Assembly (NCBI GenBank): GCA_009760855.2
Contig: WPIO01000005.1
Span: 400,001-417,500 of the forward strand
DNA length: 17,500 nucleotides
Origin: Cristatella mucedo
Lineage: Eukaryota; Bryozoa; Phylactolaemata; Cristatellidae
Direction of reading: 5' to 3'
Below the pieces are notes generated by a model. The model was not told the DNA's origin and did no database searches. It saw only the letters and a program-made list of their open reading frames with translations. Numbering within the stretch: the first letter of the stretch is position 1; each line of letters begins with the position of its first letter. A program made the position numbers and the translations under genes. This document shows positions 1 to 7,960 of the stretch, one piece after another.

Positions 1-247
1 GGCCATTGAGCCGTATGATAGCTGCGAGTCTATGTGGTGGCTATACGTCTGACGTCTGTAGCTCTACGGCAATGTTGAATGCACTTCGCTATGCTATGTT
101 CATACGCTGACTTGTTATCTTGAGGTATGGGCGCTATTGGGCTCTAACGCTCGTCTGTGCTGCCGTGTTCCACTACTATCGGCAAAACGTCGCGAATCAG
201 TGCTGCACATTCAAGTGGCTAGCCGCGATTCAAAGGCTTCGCCAGTG

Positions 248-312
248 ATAATAATAATAATAATAATAATACTAATAATAAAATATACTTGATGTATCAC
301 CCTCAGAGAACT

Positions 313-383
<71 letters not shown>

Positions 384-403
384 GGCACTTTAAATGAGCT
401 GCA
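248..403 (-). mobile_element. L2/CR1-like LINE (or SINE) 3' end, minus strand
   Basis: Read on the minus strand, this is the same 3' module seen at 12725-12811: a GCAGC-like lead-in, AAAGTGCCTAGA, an AGAGA core, TTAAGTTCTCTGAGGGTG, then an AT-rich end and an (ATT)n tail (plus 248-282). On the plus strand it runs (AAT)n, ATCACCCTCAGAGAACTTAAT, a long CT array, then CTAGGCACTTTAAAT and GCTGCAAAG. Only the last ~90 bases of the element are recognisable once the CT array is removed. No coding part is visible beyond 403, so the copy is either strongly 5'-truncated or a SINE head too diverged to see. The (AAT)n side is the 3' terminus, so the direction is certain. Family membership is inferred from shared sequence within this window. 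Confidence 0.75.
317..382. repeat. (CT)33 microsatellite inside a LINE tail
   Basis: An uninterrupted CT dinucleotide array of 66 bases (GA on the minus strand). It sits exactly where sister copies of the tail carry a short AGAGA core (for example 12748-12752), so it appears to be an expansion of that core within an inserted retrotransposon end. Long reading frames crossing it are a by-product, because CT/GA repeats contain no stop codons. Confidence 0.97.
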
Positions 404-714
404 AAGGAGTTTGTCGGATGCTGGCTGGGGATTAGCACCATTACGTGCACCGTGTGTTTGGCCTGGTTCTGTTGCGACGTCGACGCCACTACATCCAATC
501 TGTAGCATTATGCAGACGATGCATGATGGCAGTGCTTGTTCTTTCATGCCGGCCTGCCTTACAGCACCTCAAGCTCTCCCTGGTGTGTGTATTACTGACA
601 TTCACACGTGGATGGCAGCAAACCATTCTCAAATTGAATCACGATAAAAACAACTTACTAGTTATGAGTAAACCTAGTGTTGCTTAGAATTTCGATAAAC
701 CTATTCCGAAAATG

Positions 715-741
715 GGCTTGCACACAATGTGGGTGCAAGCC
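715..741. repeat. Inverted repeat, 9-bp perfect arms
   Basis: Arms GGCTTGCAC (715-723) and GTGCAAGCC (733-741) around a 9-base loop. A stem of this size can arise by chance in a window this long. It is noted because a longer hairpin lies about 95 bases downstream. Confidence 0.7.
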
Positions 742-834
742 TGTTCCAAATTGACTTTGCAGTGGACAGCGTCCAAGTCTGCTTCCTACTTTCATCAGCT
801 ACATAACACTGCAAAAATGTGAACCTGCTATGGG

Positions 835-867
835 GCATGGATACCAAATTCAAGTTGGTATCCATGC
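835..867. repeat. Inverted repeat, 13-bp perfect arms
   Basis: Arms GCATGGATACCAA (835-847) and TTGGTATCCATGC (855-867) with loop ATTCAAG. Thirteen perfect pairs with a 7-base loop are unlikely by chance in 17.5 kb. It could be a small foldback element, a structured transcript or a recent inverted duplication; nothing in the flanks decides between these. Confidence 0.85.
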
Positions 868-1872
868 ATTTGTGACATTCCTGTCTGAATATGCGATTCA
901 CTACTTGTAGGTCTTTGGGGTTGTGTAGCAGGTGCTTACATTGATGCAAAACTCTGCAGCTTTGTAGGCTTTTCTGCCGTGCATTGTGTCAGAATTGCCT
1001 CAGTACACTCTGCACGCACAGCTATAGCTCAGCCCTAGTCAACCATCAAGCAGCACATTGAGCCGGCAGAGTCAAATCAATCAGCCAGATTATGACTGAT
1101 AATCAGTATTCACGGTTTCTAAATAGTAACGGCTGAGAACCGATTATGCCATGATCTGTGGTCGAGTCTGCATGAAAGCCGATGCATGAGATAGGCAGTG
1201 AGTTTCGATTACGCACTCGGCGTTTGGCATTTAAGCTGCTTTCAGCTCTAGACCATGGAGCCATCGGCATACGTCACGGCCGCTGTTAAACGTCTGCAAG
1301 CTTAGCTGCTGTCAAATAGACTTGTCCGCATTATGAATATGGACTTGCCTAAGCTAAGGCATGGGCACTCTTCGGCGTTACCGAGCTCCTGCTACTGTCG
1401 GCGGCATGCGTGCGTGCATTGGTGCAACTCCCAAAAGCCACCAGCCGTACGACGTCCGATTTGAGCGAGAATCGAGCTTGTCTTGTCGCTGCTCCTGACC
1501 TGCTGGCCGAGCCAACGACCCTGCGTCCGACGTAGCGGCGTGAGCCGCCGCAGTCAAGGTCAAGGCGACAATCTCGACCTGCAAACCCGAGGTGCGGAGG
1601 TTATCCTCAAAATCAAACTTGCTTATGAAGTCAAATCCTACTCGTCTATACTCGTCGCTCGTGCCGGCCCGTTTCTTCCCATTCGCTTAGTTAGGGACTT
1701 AGTAGAAGCTTCATGCCTACGAATTGGCATTCATCTTGATCAGAAGCCAATAATTATTCTACCAACTTTCGTGAACTCAAGTAAGAGACGACGGAGCGTA
1801 GGGACAATGCAATTCAGCGCAGCCAGGCCGCATTAGTGTCCAACCACTTCTGCTTGAAGTCCTAGGTTATGG

Positions 1873-2002
1873 TCCCCTGGTTTGGCCCAGGCTACTGCAC
1901 TCGCCTTAGACCACCGAGGTCTTAGGCTCAATTCCTTCAGCATATGTGAAGCGCCCGTGTAGAGATTAAGTTCTCAAAGGGTGCTATGCAAATTAATCAT
2001 AT
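1873..2002 (+). mobile_element. tRNA-derived SINE with LINE-type tail (copy 1)
   Basis: The head resembles a tRNA gene. A TGGCCCAG A-box-like motif at 1883-1890 is followed 35 bases later by GGCTCAATTCC (1925-1935), one base from the polymerase III B-box form GGTTCAATTCC. The body then runs through GCATATG into GAAGCGCC, AGAGATTAAGTTCTC and GGGTGCTATGCAAATTAAT, the 3' module also found at the end of the LINE at 12216-12811. The second copy at 3404-3560 shares TGGTTTGGCCCAG, the CGCCTT region, ACCGAGGTC and GCATATGT, which shows a repeat family rather than a chance tRNA likeness. The D-arm form (TGGCCCAGTGGTTAAGG in copy 2) looks most like a Leu or Ser tRNA; that parentage is inference. Both ends are approximate and no target-site duplication was found. 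Confidence 0.8.
1883..1935 (+). promoter_or_regulatory. Internal pol III promoter-like A and B boxes of SINE copy 1
   Basis: The A-box-like TGGCCCAGGC (1883-1892) and B-box-like GGCTCAATTCC (1925-1935) have tRNA-like spacing. The B box is near consensus. The A box has lost the AGTGG end that copy 2 keeps, so this copy may no longer be transcribed. Confidence 0.6.
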
Positions 2003-3403
2003 GATGAGTTCCAAGCATACAAACGACACTTTGTGAGATTATAATGACTAGTCTATGTTGTGCTGTGCAGCTCGCGACACTTAGCAAGTAACGAATAACG
2101 AATGATGAGTACGATGGGTTGCAGTAAGAGTCGACAGCTGAAGAGGGACTAAGCAGTCACAAGCCCGTGGCCATTGCTTGCTTCAATAGTATTATTTTAG
2201 CCCTTTTTGTTAGTGGGGCAAAGTTAAACCTCCGACAAGCTGCCATAAACTCAATGTCTTTGACTAGGTATTGAAGACTGCAAAGCCTCATTTTTCTGCA
2301 CGGGACATGGCACGCGAATTCCACCACTCCAATCGTCCTTCTCATCGGGAAAAGAAAGCATTTGAAATTTTGGGCTCGAGCGCTTTAGACGCTCTAACGT
2401 TCGTTCGTGGTTGAGTACGTTGAGTGAGTGAGCTGCTGTTGCTGCTTGTGGAGGACACGGAGGAGCACACGGAGGGCTGCTGCCGTGTCTGCTGCAGTCG
2501 AGTGGGGGAGGAGGAGGAGGGGGGGGGGGTAGCAAAGCATCGATCCACAAATAACACTCAAGCTTTTTCGCACTGGCTCATAAGGATGAGCAGCCCTGCT
2601 GCGCAAGCCTGAGAGAATTGGATTGTCTGAAGTTGGCAACTAAGCAAATATACTCCTGCTTGACAAATTAGCTTTATGAAGACAGGATAAAAGGCAGCTT
2701 TCTCTTTTGGCGAGGCTCGACCGGGTCGAGGGCAAACCAGGCTTGTACTCGGTGGCTAATGGCCAACTCGAATGCAAGGCACTACGGTTAAGACGGCTAA
2801 TGATCTGGGCTTAACAAGCGGCCAGCTCACAACCAAGCCGACTGAGCTCTTCTGCCTACTCCGAGGCAAGCCACGTCTGTTCACACGGCCCATCTGCACC
2901 TCATTTTTGACTTTCAGAGAAGACACCATCTATGCCCGCAAGTTTCCATGCCTTTCCATCCCTTTAATGCTGACCCAGCCCTGGCTGGCCAGCCGATAAA
3001 TGATGCGTCAGCAGCTACTGGCAAGCAGGAACTGGAGTACACTCCGTTCAAATAAATACCAAGTGGTGTTTACAACTCATGGGTTGTTTAGGCTGCACCG
3101 TAGATATCACCGATTTAAACTAGACAGCTCCCTTAGGAGTAGCTTTACGAATTGGCAAGATTGCAAAATACATCAGTGAACAGCTAAGTCGGAGCTGTAT
3201 TTATCATCTTGGTTATTGTGCAGCCTACAAAGACAAATGTCAAGGGTATGCAGTAGCCTGTCCGGTAAAAACTGAGAGGCCACATAGCTTGCATTTTGTT
3301 CGAGTGATCGCTGTAGCCACGATATCATTTTTGGCCTGCATTCGGTAAACAATTTTGCTACTCAGTCCACCTCCTACTCAAGCAACCGGGTCTGGGATGC
3401 AGC
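2003..3403. other. No recognisable gene; G-rich tract and small palindrome
   Basis: No protein or RNA gene recognised. A G-rich tract at 2503-2529 consists of a G run, GAG triplets and G11, and could form a G-quadruplex. A 15-base palindrome, CTCGACC-G-GGTCGAG, lies at 2716-2730. Open frames around 2250-2640 are driven by the proline/serine-coding complement of the G-rich tract and are not convincing. Confidence 0.55.
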
Positions 3404-3560
3404 AGTGGTTTGGCCCAGTGGTTAAGGTGCTTGCCTTTAACGACTTAAGTTAGTTAAGGTGAATGAACTTGATGACCGAGGTCGAGCATATGTAAAGCAC
3501 CTGAATAGAGACAAAGTTCTCTTAGGGCGCTATACAAACGAATTATATATATTTATTTAT
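3404..3560 (+). mobile_element. tRNA-derived SINE with LINE-type tail (copy 2)
   Basis: The head is GTGGTTTGGCCCAGTGGTTAA, with a good A box TGGCCCAGTGG at 3411-3421. Unlike copy 1, the ACCGAGGTC segment (3475-3483) joins directly to GAGCATATGT, so the stretch holding the B box is missing; the region before it carries extra GTTAAG-like sequence. The tail AAAGCACC...AGAGAC...GTTCTC...GGGCGCTATACAAA matches copy 1 and the LINE ends, then passes into AT-rich sequence (3540-3562). Loss of the B box suggests a copy that cannot be transcribed by pol III. It directly abuts a LINE end of opposite orientation. Confidence 0.8.
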
Positions 3561-3565
3561 TTAAT

Positions 3566-3790
3566 AATATTGATAATACATTTGATATAGCACCCTCAGA
3601 GAGCTCAATCTCTGTCTAGGCACTTTAAATTTGCTGCAAAAGAAGCACAATCGAGTGGTTAGTGGTATTATGCTCAATAAACAATATGAATAACATGGTT
3701 AGGGGTGACATGCACAGGGTCAGCATGCAAGTGTGGTTAGGGGCAGCATGCACAGTATCAGCATGCATAAGCACATAAAGGACGAATACT
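3566..3790 (-). mobile_element. LINE 3' UTR and 3' end, minus strand (copy A)
   Basis: The reverse complement matches the 3' UTR of the plus-strand LINE (about 12575-12790) over most of its length. Shared features include TGTGCTTATGC, GCTGCC(C)CTAACCACA, TTGCATGCTGACCC, GTGCATGT, CCCCTAACCATGTTATTCAT, TTTGCAGCAAAT, AAAGTGCCTAGA and CTCTCTGAGGGTGC. The 3' terminus is at the low-coordinate side, where ATTATC and AT-rich sequence occur. The copy starts within the 3' UTR, so no coding sequence remains. Its tail abuts the tail of SINE copy 2, and its 5' side abuts the 3' end of another fragment of the same family. Confidence 0.85.
3696..3772 (-). repeat. Two tandem ~38-bp units in the LINE 3' UTR
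   Basis: On the plus strand, TGGTTAGGGGTGACATGCAC... (3696-3733) is followed by TGGTTAGGGGCAGCATGCAC... (3734-3772), two similar units joined head to tail. The plus-strand LINE copy has the same doubled structure at about 12588-12662, so the duplication predates these insertions and belongs to the element. Confidence 0.75.
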
Positions 3791-3796
3791 AACAAC

Positions 3797-3955
3797 AGTA
3801 ATAGTAATAATACATTTGATAAAGCACCCTCAGAGAACTCGATCTCTTTCTAGGTGCTTTACAATTGCTACAAATGAAGTGCTATCGAATGGTTAGTTGG
3901 TAGCATGCTCAAGAAACAACAAGAATAACAAAGTTATTTATTTATATTAATGGGA
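3797..3955 (-). mobile_element. LINE 3' end, minus strand (copy B)
   Basis: Read on the minus strand: TTGTTATTCTTGTTG, TTGAGCATGCTACCA, ACTAACCATTCGAT, TTTGTAGCAATTG, AAAGCACCTAGAAAGAGATC, GAGTTCTCTGAGGGTGCTTT, ATCAAATGTATTATTACTATT. This repeats the last part of copy A next to it (3566-3690), with separate substitutions. It stops near 3940-3955 in an AT-rich stretch, before the doubled 38-bp units. Two truncated 3' ends of one family therefore lie head to tail. Confidence 0.8.
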
Positions 3956-4834
3956 TTCGTGGCTAAGACGTAAACCAATGACCATGACTAAGCTCTTTGT
4001 CAAAACGGCAGTTCATGTAGCATTCGTTAAACCGGGCATTCCTGGTCCTGCTGTGTGGCACAGTCAAGAACTGCTTGTCTAACGCCCATCCTTAAACCCA
4101 CAATATGCATACGCTATCTGACAATCAACCAAGGTTTTGTCTGCTGTCGGATCGGTATCGCTTATGGGAGGCATGGATCCGGAACGCTGGGCTTATGGCC
4201 CAGCATCAAAGCTCCCACGAATGGCTGGGCAGCTGGCTATCGCCGATGTCTGTGTGCCTAAGCCATGCCAGTTATAGCACTTGGTCTCAGTGACTGCTCC
4301 TGGGCAGACTGTGCTTGGCTTTGAACAGCTTAGAAAGAAAGCTTCAGACACCGAACGAGCTTCAGGCCACGACACGGTTGCGGATCGATTTTCTCGGCTG
4401 CAGATAATTTCGTCAAAAAACTGCCTTAGAAAATTAGCATCAGCTCAGCATCTTGACCTTTGAACGCTCAGACCCTGGAATGAGGCTGTCTGAGCACCTG
4501 CTGAACAGTCTGACACCCGTCCTGAGCACCGCGTGTTTTTCTTCAGATGGCCTTTTCTGCTCTTGACGAGTGTCCCGTGCCACTTTCCCTTGCTGCACAG
4601 TTAGAGTAAGAGTTGATCGCCGTGCTTTGCGGCAAAAAAGCGCAGGATTGCGCAGCAAACAGTTTGTTACTACTGGCCTCTCTGTTGCAAAATGTGCATT
4701 TCGATTGCGTCCTCACTTAGCTGCCACCGCGATTTTGGCTGCTGCTTCAGTTGGAGACATTTTGACCCGTACAATTGACCTCATGATGGTATGGGCGAGA
4801 GCACCGATGCCTTGGTCTACCTGGCGATCAAAGC
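3956..4834. other. No recognisable gene
   Basis: No repeat, RNA or protein homology seen. Open frames of 60-90 codons on both strands (for example 4570-4842, plus) have no domain I recognise. The stretch 4785-4834 has a faint likeness to the SINE head upstream of the tail at 4835, but no clear A or B box. Confidence 0.55.
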
Positions 4835-4912
4835 ATTTTTAAAGTGCCTAGAAAGAGATTTATTCCTTTGATAATGCTATGCAAGTGCTTTATTATTTAT
4901 TCTTTTAAAAAT
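4835..4912 (+). mobile_element. LINE/SINE 3' tail fragment, plus strand
   Basis: AAAGTGCCTAGAAAGAGATT at 4838-4857 is nearly identical to the LINE tail at 12735-12754. The downstream half (TTCCTTTGATAATGCTATGC, then TTTATTATTTATTC) has diverged and no longer pairs with the 5' arm. Whether the parent was the LINE or a SINE cannot be told. It is a short, old fragment. Confidence 0.65.
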
Positions 4913-5195
4913 GTATTCACATACCTTTTTCAATGAACACGAGTCCTTTAAACAGAAGCTCTGCAAAAGTCTAAAGCAAAATCTGCCTGAACCTAAATAT
5001 AGAGTCCATTGAAGAAATGCAAGTAACGGGCAAAGGCCACTCAGCACAGCACTGCTGTAACCCCACGGGAACATCACACATGACAACTCTACAACAAAAA
5101 GTGACTGGAGAAGAAGCCAATGAGTATAGAAATAGTCAGCGAGCAGAAAACGCCCCACTTATGACGACTCAACAGAGGACAACAACTGGACTAGA

Positions 5196-5256
5196 TTGAA
5201 GGTAAAGTGAGAGCACTGTACGACCCAGGTTTACGTGGGTTCGAGTCCAAGCTCAC
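5196..5256 (+). repeat. tRNA-like fragment (tRNA pseudogene or SINE head)
   Basis: GGTTCGAGTCC at 5238-5248 is a perfect pol III B box and T-loop sequence, followed by AAGCTCACCA as a possible acceptor 3' side. Upstream, GTGAGAGCACTG resembles the end of a D arm, and CTG/CAG can pair around a 7-base loop. The anticodon loop lacks the expected T at its second position, and the T stem and acceptor stem pair poorly. It is therefore not a working tRNA, and it is not the same family as the SINEs at 1873 and 3404. Confidence 0.5.
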
Positions 5257-6093
5257 CAGAAGCATGGCTCACCACTAGGTCGGCAGATGCTCAGGCCAGC
5301 GTTTCGATGCAACACTGAAATTACCCCCTCTCCCAAATTTTCCTTCATCCACCAAGTAAAGGAAGCCAGCTTCCACCCTGATGACTCAGACACTGCCTGC
5401 AGAATGATAGTGGCTGGCATACAGGGACTGCACTAAGCATACATGGAAGTAAGACACTCATGTAAAAAACTTGAAAGTATGGCTCACAATTCTATTGCAA
5501 CTTGTGTGGGCATGGACATTATACGGCTCATTGTTAACCTCATTCTTGACAAATGACTGCCTGCATTTCAATAAAACAGCAGCTATTCTGGCCGTCAAGC
5601 CGTGCATTGGTATCTTCGTTGCCTTGTCCGTGGTCATCTTACACTGCCACTTATTTTTCTTTGCTTTTTCCTTCATTGAGTATTCACCTGACTTATCCAG
5701 GCTTTTCTGTCGATGAGTGAGATCGAGTCTGCTAGCCACACGCCGAGAGCCCCAGAGGCTTCTTGTAAGTCGTAGGTCAGAGGCTCTGAGTTGGTCGTAG
5801 GACGCTATCCACCCTAGCAGTTCTCCATCTTAACGGCCTCGGTGCCGAGCTACAGCCGATAAACTCAGTGAGACCGGCAGAGCCTGCGTTCAAGACAGCT
5901 GGCCCAGTGACTGGCCCAGAGATTCACAGACCTAGCAGCAGCAGCTGTACCACGCTCCCACTGGTAGAGCAACAGCCGGTACAACGATTGGCATGCATCA
6001 CGTCTTGTCTCACGAGGCTGGCTTGGACTTACACCCAAACGGCAAGGCTAAGTAAAAAGAAATTGCCCGTCAATGCATCTCTGGCAGAGATGC
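5257..6093. other. No recognisable gene
   Basis: Could include the body of a SINE headed by the tRNA-like fragment just upstream, but no second copy exists in this window to test that. Open frames of 81-93 codons at 5458-5739 overlap on opposite strands and show no domain. Confidence 0.5.
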
Positions 6094-6708
6094 TCAATAA
6101 ATATGAAAGCTTGGCATGAGCACGGCACAGCCAGCAAGTGTAGCTCGGATAGATCGGTCACTATTGACCCATCCCTGCAATTCGTGTCTGCAGATAGCAT
6201 GGAGAACTAGCACAGCAGCAGCAGCAGCATAGCTGCTGCTGCTGCTGTGAGTCATGTTACCATTGCTCATTAATGCATCTACTACGCCCTGTATACACAC
6301 AGTCACAAAAATCCTCACAATATGGCCAAAGCTGCCGTGGCAGCTACTCCATTTAGCAGGATTTTCTAGGATGCCAGGCATGTTAAAGCTACATGCAGAA
6401 TGTAGGAACATGTGTTGACAGCCCAAAAACAAGCGCTTGTACTGTCGGTATATCTGTTTACAGTGCCATTGCAATTCTTTATGACCGCCCTTATCTGGCC
6501 AGGCATACAAGCCAAAAGCTTCTGCATTGGCTCTTATGATGTAGCACATTCCGCAGAACAGGAATCCCTGCACAGCGAGTAGTACGGATGAAGTGTCCCA
6601 CTTAGTCGCCTGATCTGAACTCACAGACCGACTATGGAGAAATAACGACAGGCTGCTCAAGCGGGGTGTTCGGCCTACATCAGTATCAAACCTTTCAGTA
6701 GAATTCAA
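6094..6708 (-). CDS. 204-codon open frame, unrecognised; may be chance
   Basis: The longest open frame in the window not produced by a microsatellite. It begins with ATG at 6706-6708 and ends with a stop at 6094-6096. The conceptual product has one hydrophobic stretch at residues ~42-59 (SVLLAVQGFLFCGMCYII), a middle rich in basic residues, His and Cys (~75-105), and a Ser5-Tyr-Ala5 run at ~155-165 encoded by the CAG/CTG palindrome. I recognise no domain. The hydrophobic stretch is not N-terminal and I see no clear start context. A frame this long is uncommon but possible by chance in 17.5 kb over six frames. It could be a single-exon gene, an exon, or nothing. Confidence 0.15.
   Translation of the reverse strand: MNSTERFDTDVGRTPRLSSLSLFLHSRSVSSDQATKWDTSSVLLAVQGFLFCGMCYIIRANAEAFGLYAWPDKGGHKELQWHCKQIYRQYKRLFLGCQHMFLHSACSFNMPGILENPAKWSSCHGSFGHIVRIFVTVCIQGVVDALMSNGNMTHSSSSSYAAAAAVLVLHAICRHELQGWVNSDRSIRATLAGCAVLMPSFHIY
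6211..6249. repeat. CAG/CTG perfect inverted repeat, 18-bp arms
   Basis: CACAGCAGCAGCAGCAGC (6211-6228) and its exact complement GCTGCTGCTGCTGCTGTG (6232-6249) are separated only by ATA. Both strands can form an 18-bp hairpin with a 3-base loop. The CAC/GTG ends show that the inversion extends beyond the bare triplet repeat. Confidence 0.95.
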
Positions 6709-7004
6709 GATCTGTGGAATGTGCTGCAGCAGAAGAGTCAGTGCAGAAGCTTGTAGCCTCTTTGCCTCGCAGGATCAGGAAGATTATAAAGAATCGTGGT
6801 GGCTCACCGTCACACTGAATGCACTCATATTATCAGCACATTTGCTCTTTTTTCAGGCTATCAATTAATCTTTTCACTTGCCGTGCAAAACTTTCGCACA
6901 CTTGGCATCGCAGAAAATGTTGTTTCTTGCTGAAATGATTAATAGCCACAGCAGCTGCTGCCAAACTGCAAAGATATATTTTGCTACTGAGTGGAATACC
7001 TTTC

Positions 7005-7007
<3 letters not shown>

Positions 7008-7092
<85 letters not shown>
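7008..7092. repeat. (TA)42 microsatellite
   Basis: A pure alternating TA tract of 85 bases, flanked by TTTCGTG and TATGCATTT. It is self-complementary and prone to cruciform formation and slippage, so the assembled length may be unreliable. It accounts for the Tyr-Ile repeat reading frames on both strands. Confidence 0.97.
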
Positions 7093-7095
<3 letters not shown>

Positions 7096-7484
7096 GCATT
7101 TATGTGTAGGACTCAAAAAGCCATGAGGATCAATTGCTTGTGACACTGGAGAGGTCATCATGACATTCTCAAACCCAAAACGCTTTCCATTAGCAAGAGC
7201 AACCAACAGCCTTCAGCTCTAATAGCAAAGAAAAAGTGCACGAGAGTTCTTCTAGCAGTTGATACCAGCACCGAAGGACTGTTAGAAAGCTAATGCCCTG
7301 GTCGGCAGCACCAAATATAAGCGACTTAGGGACTGTGGAGCAAACAAAAAACATGAGTCATCATTGTATCTTGAAAAGCAAGAAACAAACCTGGAACTTA
7401 TTTTTTCTATGAGGATCTGATGCTAAAAAATGAATTACTTTGTGATAGCAATTCAGCCATTTATAAATGAGCCAAGCTTTATAG
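7093..7484. other. No recognisable gene
   Basis: AT-rich sequence between the TA array and the MITE-like element. No coding, RNA or repeat signal seen. Confidence 0.55.
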
Positions 7485-7763
7485 GCAGTGGAGGAGCCAG
7501 GATTTGGGCATCAAGCCAGACGGCCCCCTACTCTCACATGGCGCCCCCTCCGAGGCTAGTGTCACCGACGAAGAAATTATGTCTTAAAACAACTTAATAA
7601 GCAGCACCGAGTTTGTATCGAGTTAACACCATGATTTTTTGCTATACTTTTTCACTAAGTGAGGGTATAGCTCCACCTACTTGAAAAATCTTGAGGGTCC
7701 TGCCCCTGTATAAAAATATTGCTGGTCTTACCCCTTAGAGGAAAATACTGGCTCTACCATTGC
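7485..7763. mobile_element. MITE-like non-autonomous DNA transposon
   Basis: The left end GCAGTGGAGGAGCCAG (7485-7500) and the complement of the right end (7748-7763, GCAATGGTAGAGCCAG) match at 13 of 16 positions, giving terminal inverted repeats on a ~279-bp non-coding element. CAGTGG..GAGCCAGG termini are typical of small DNA transposons in many animal genomes, which I recall as often hAT-like; this is family knowledge, not a search. The G/C-run pieces inside (GGCCCCCTACTC, GGCGCCCCCTCC, CCTGCCCCTG) also fit such elements. The flanks CTTTATAGG and CTTTTTTAGG resemble each other but differ in length and sequence, so they are only weak evidence of a target-site duplication. Confidence 0.6.
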
Positions 7764-7960
7764 TTTTTTTAGGTTGAGAGTTTGTATCTAATTTTTGAGA
7801 TTGGGAGCCATTAAAATCAGCCTGTGAGGTAGACACATTGCAGAATTTCTTAGATTTAAGGAAGGATTAGTACAGTCACTAAATATGCAGTTGCTACACT
7901 TGCATAGTGAAGATTACTGCATAGGAAGCTGGCATGATACTGGAAGGGGTTAGACACCCT

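Larger units (their letters stand above)
404..1872. other. No recognisable gene; two short hairpins
   Basis: Unique-looking sequence with no repeat family, RNA gene or protein I recognise. Open frames are short (up to 117 codons at 1483-1836, plus strand) and look like chance: no domain, no signal peptide, no convincing composition. The two perfect inverted repeats at 715-741 and 835-867 are listed separately. Confidence 0.6.

Noticed and set aside
211-547. Minus-strand frames with Arg-Glu repeats
   Set aside because: By-product of the (CT)33 array within a LINE tail.
1483-1836. 117-codon plus-strand open frame as a gene
   Set aside because: No motif, no signal or membrane segment, and a length within chance expectation.
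2424-2640. Proline- and serine-rich small proteins around the G-rich tract
   Set aside because: All arise from the G-run and GAG triplets read in different frames; no consistent coding frame.
3566-3955. Direct repeats considered as a CRISPR-like array
   Set aside because: Only two units at each level, with no regular spacers; they are LINE 3' UTR units and two LINE ends in an animal genome.
5196-5256. Functional tRNA gene
   Set aside because: The B box is perfect, but the acceptor and T stems do not pair well and the anticodon loop lacks the conserved T.
6833-7206. Open frames of 82-110 codons with Tyr-Ile repeats on both strands
   Set aside because: Created by the (TA)42 tract; the flanking codons show no domain.
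7485-7763. Firm assignment of the MITE to hAT with an 8-bp target duplication
   Set aside because: The flanking CTTTATAGG / CTTTTTTAGG are not identical and differ in length, so the superfamily is left open.
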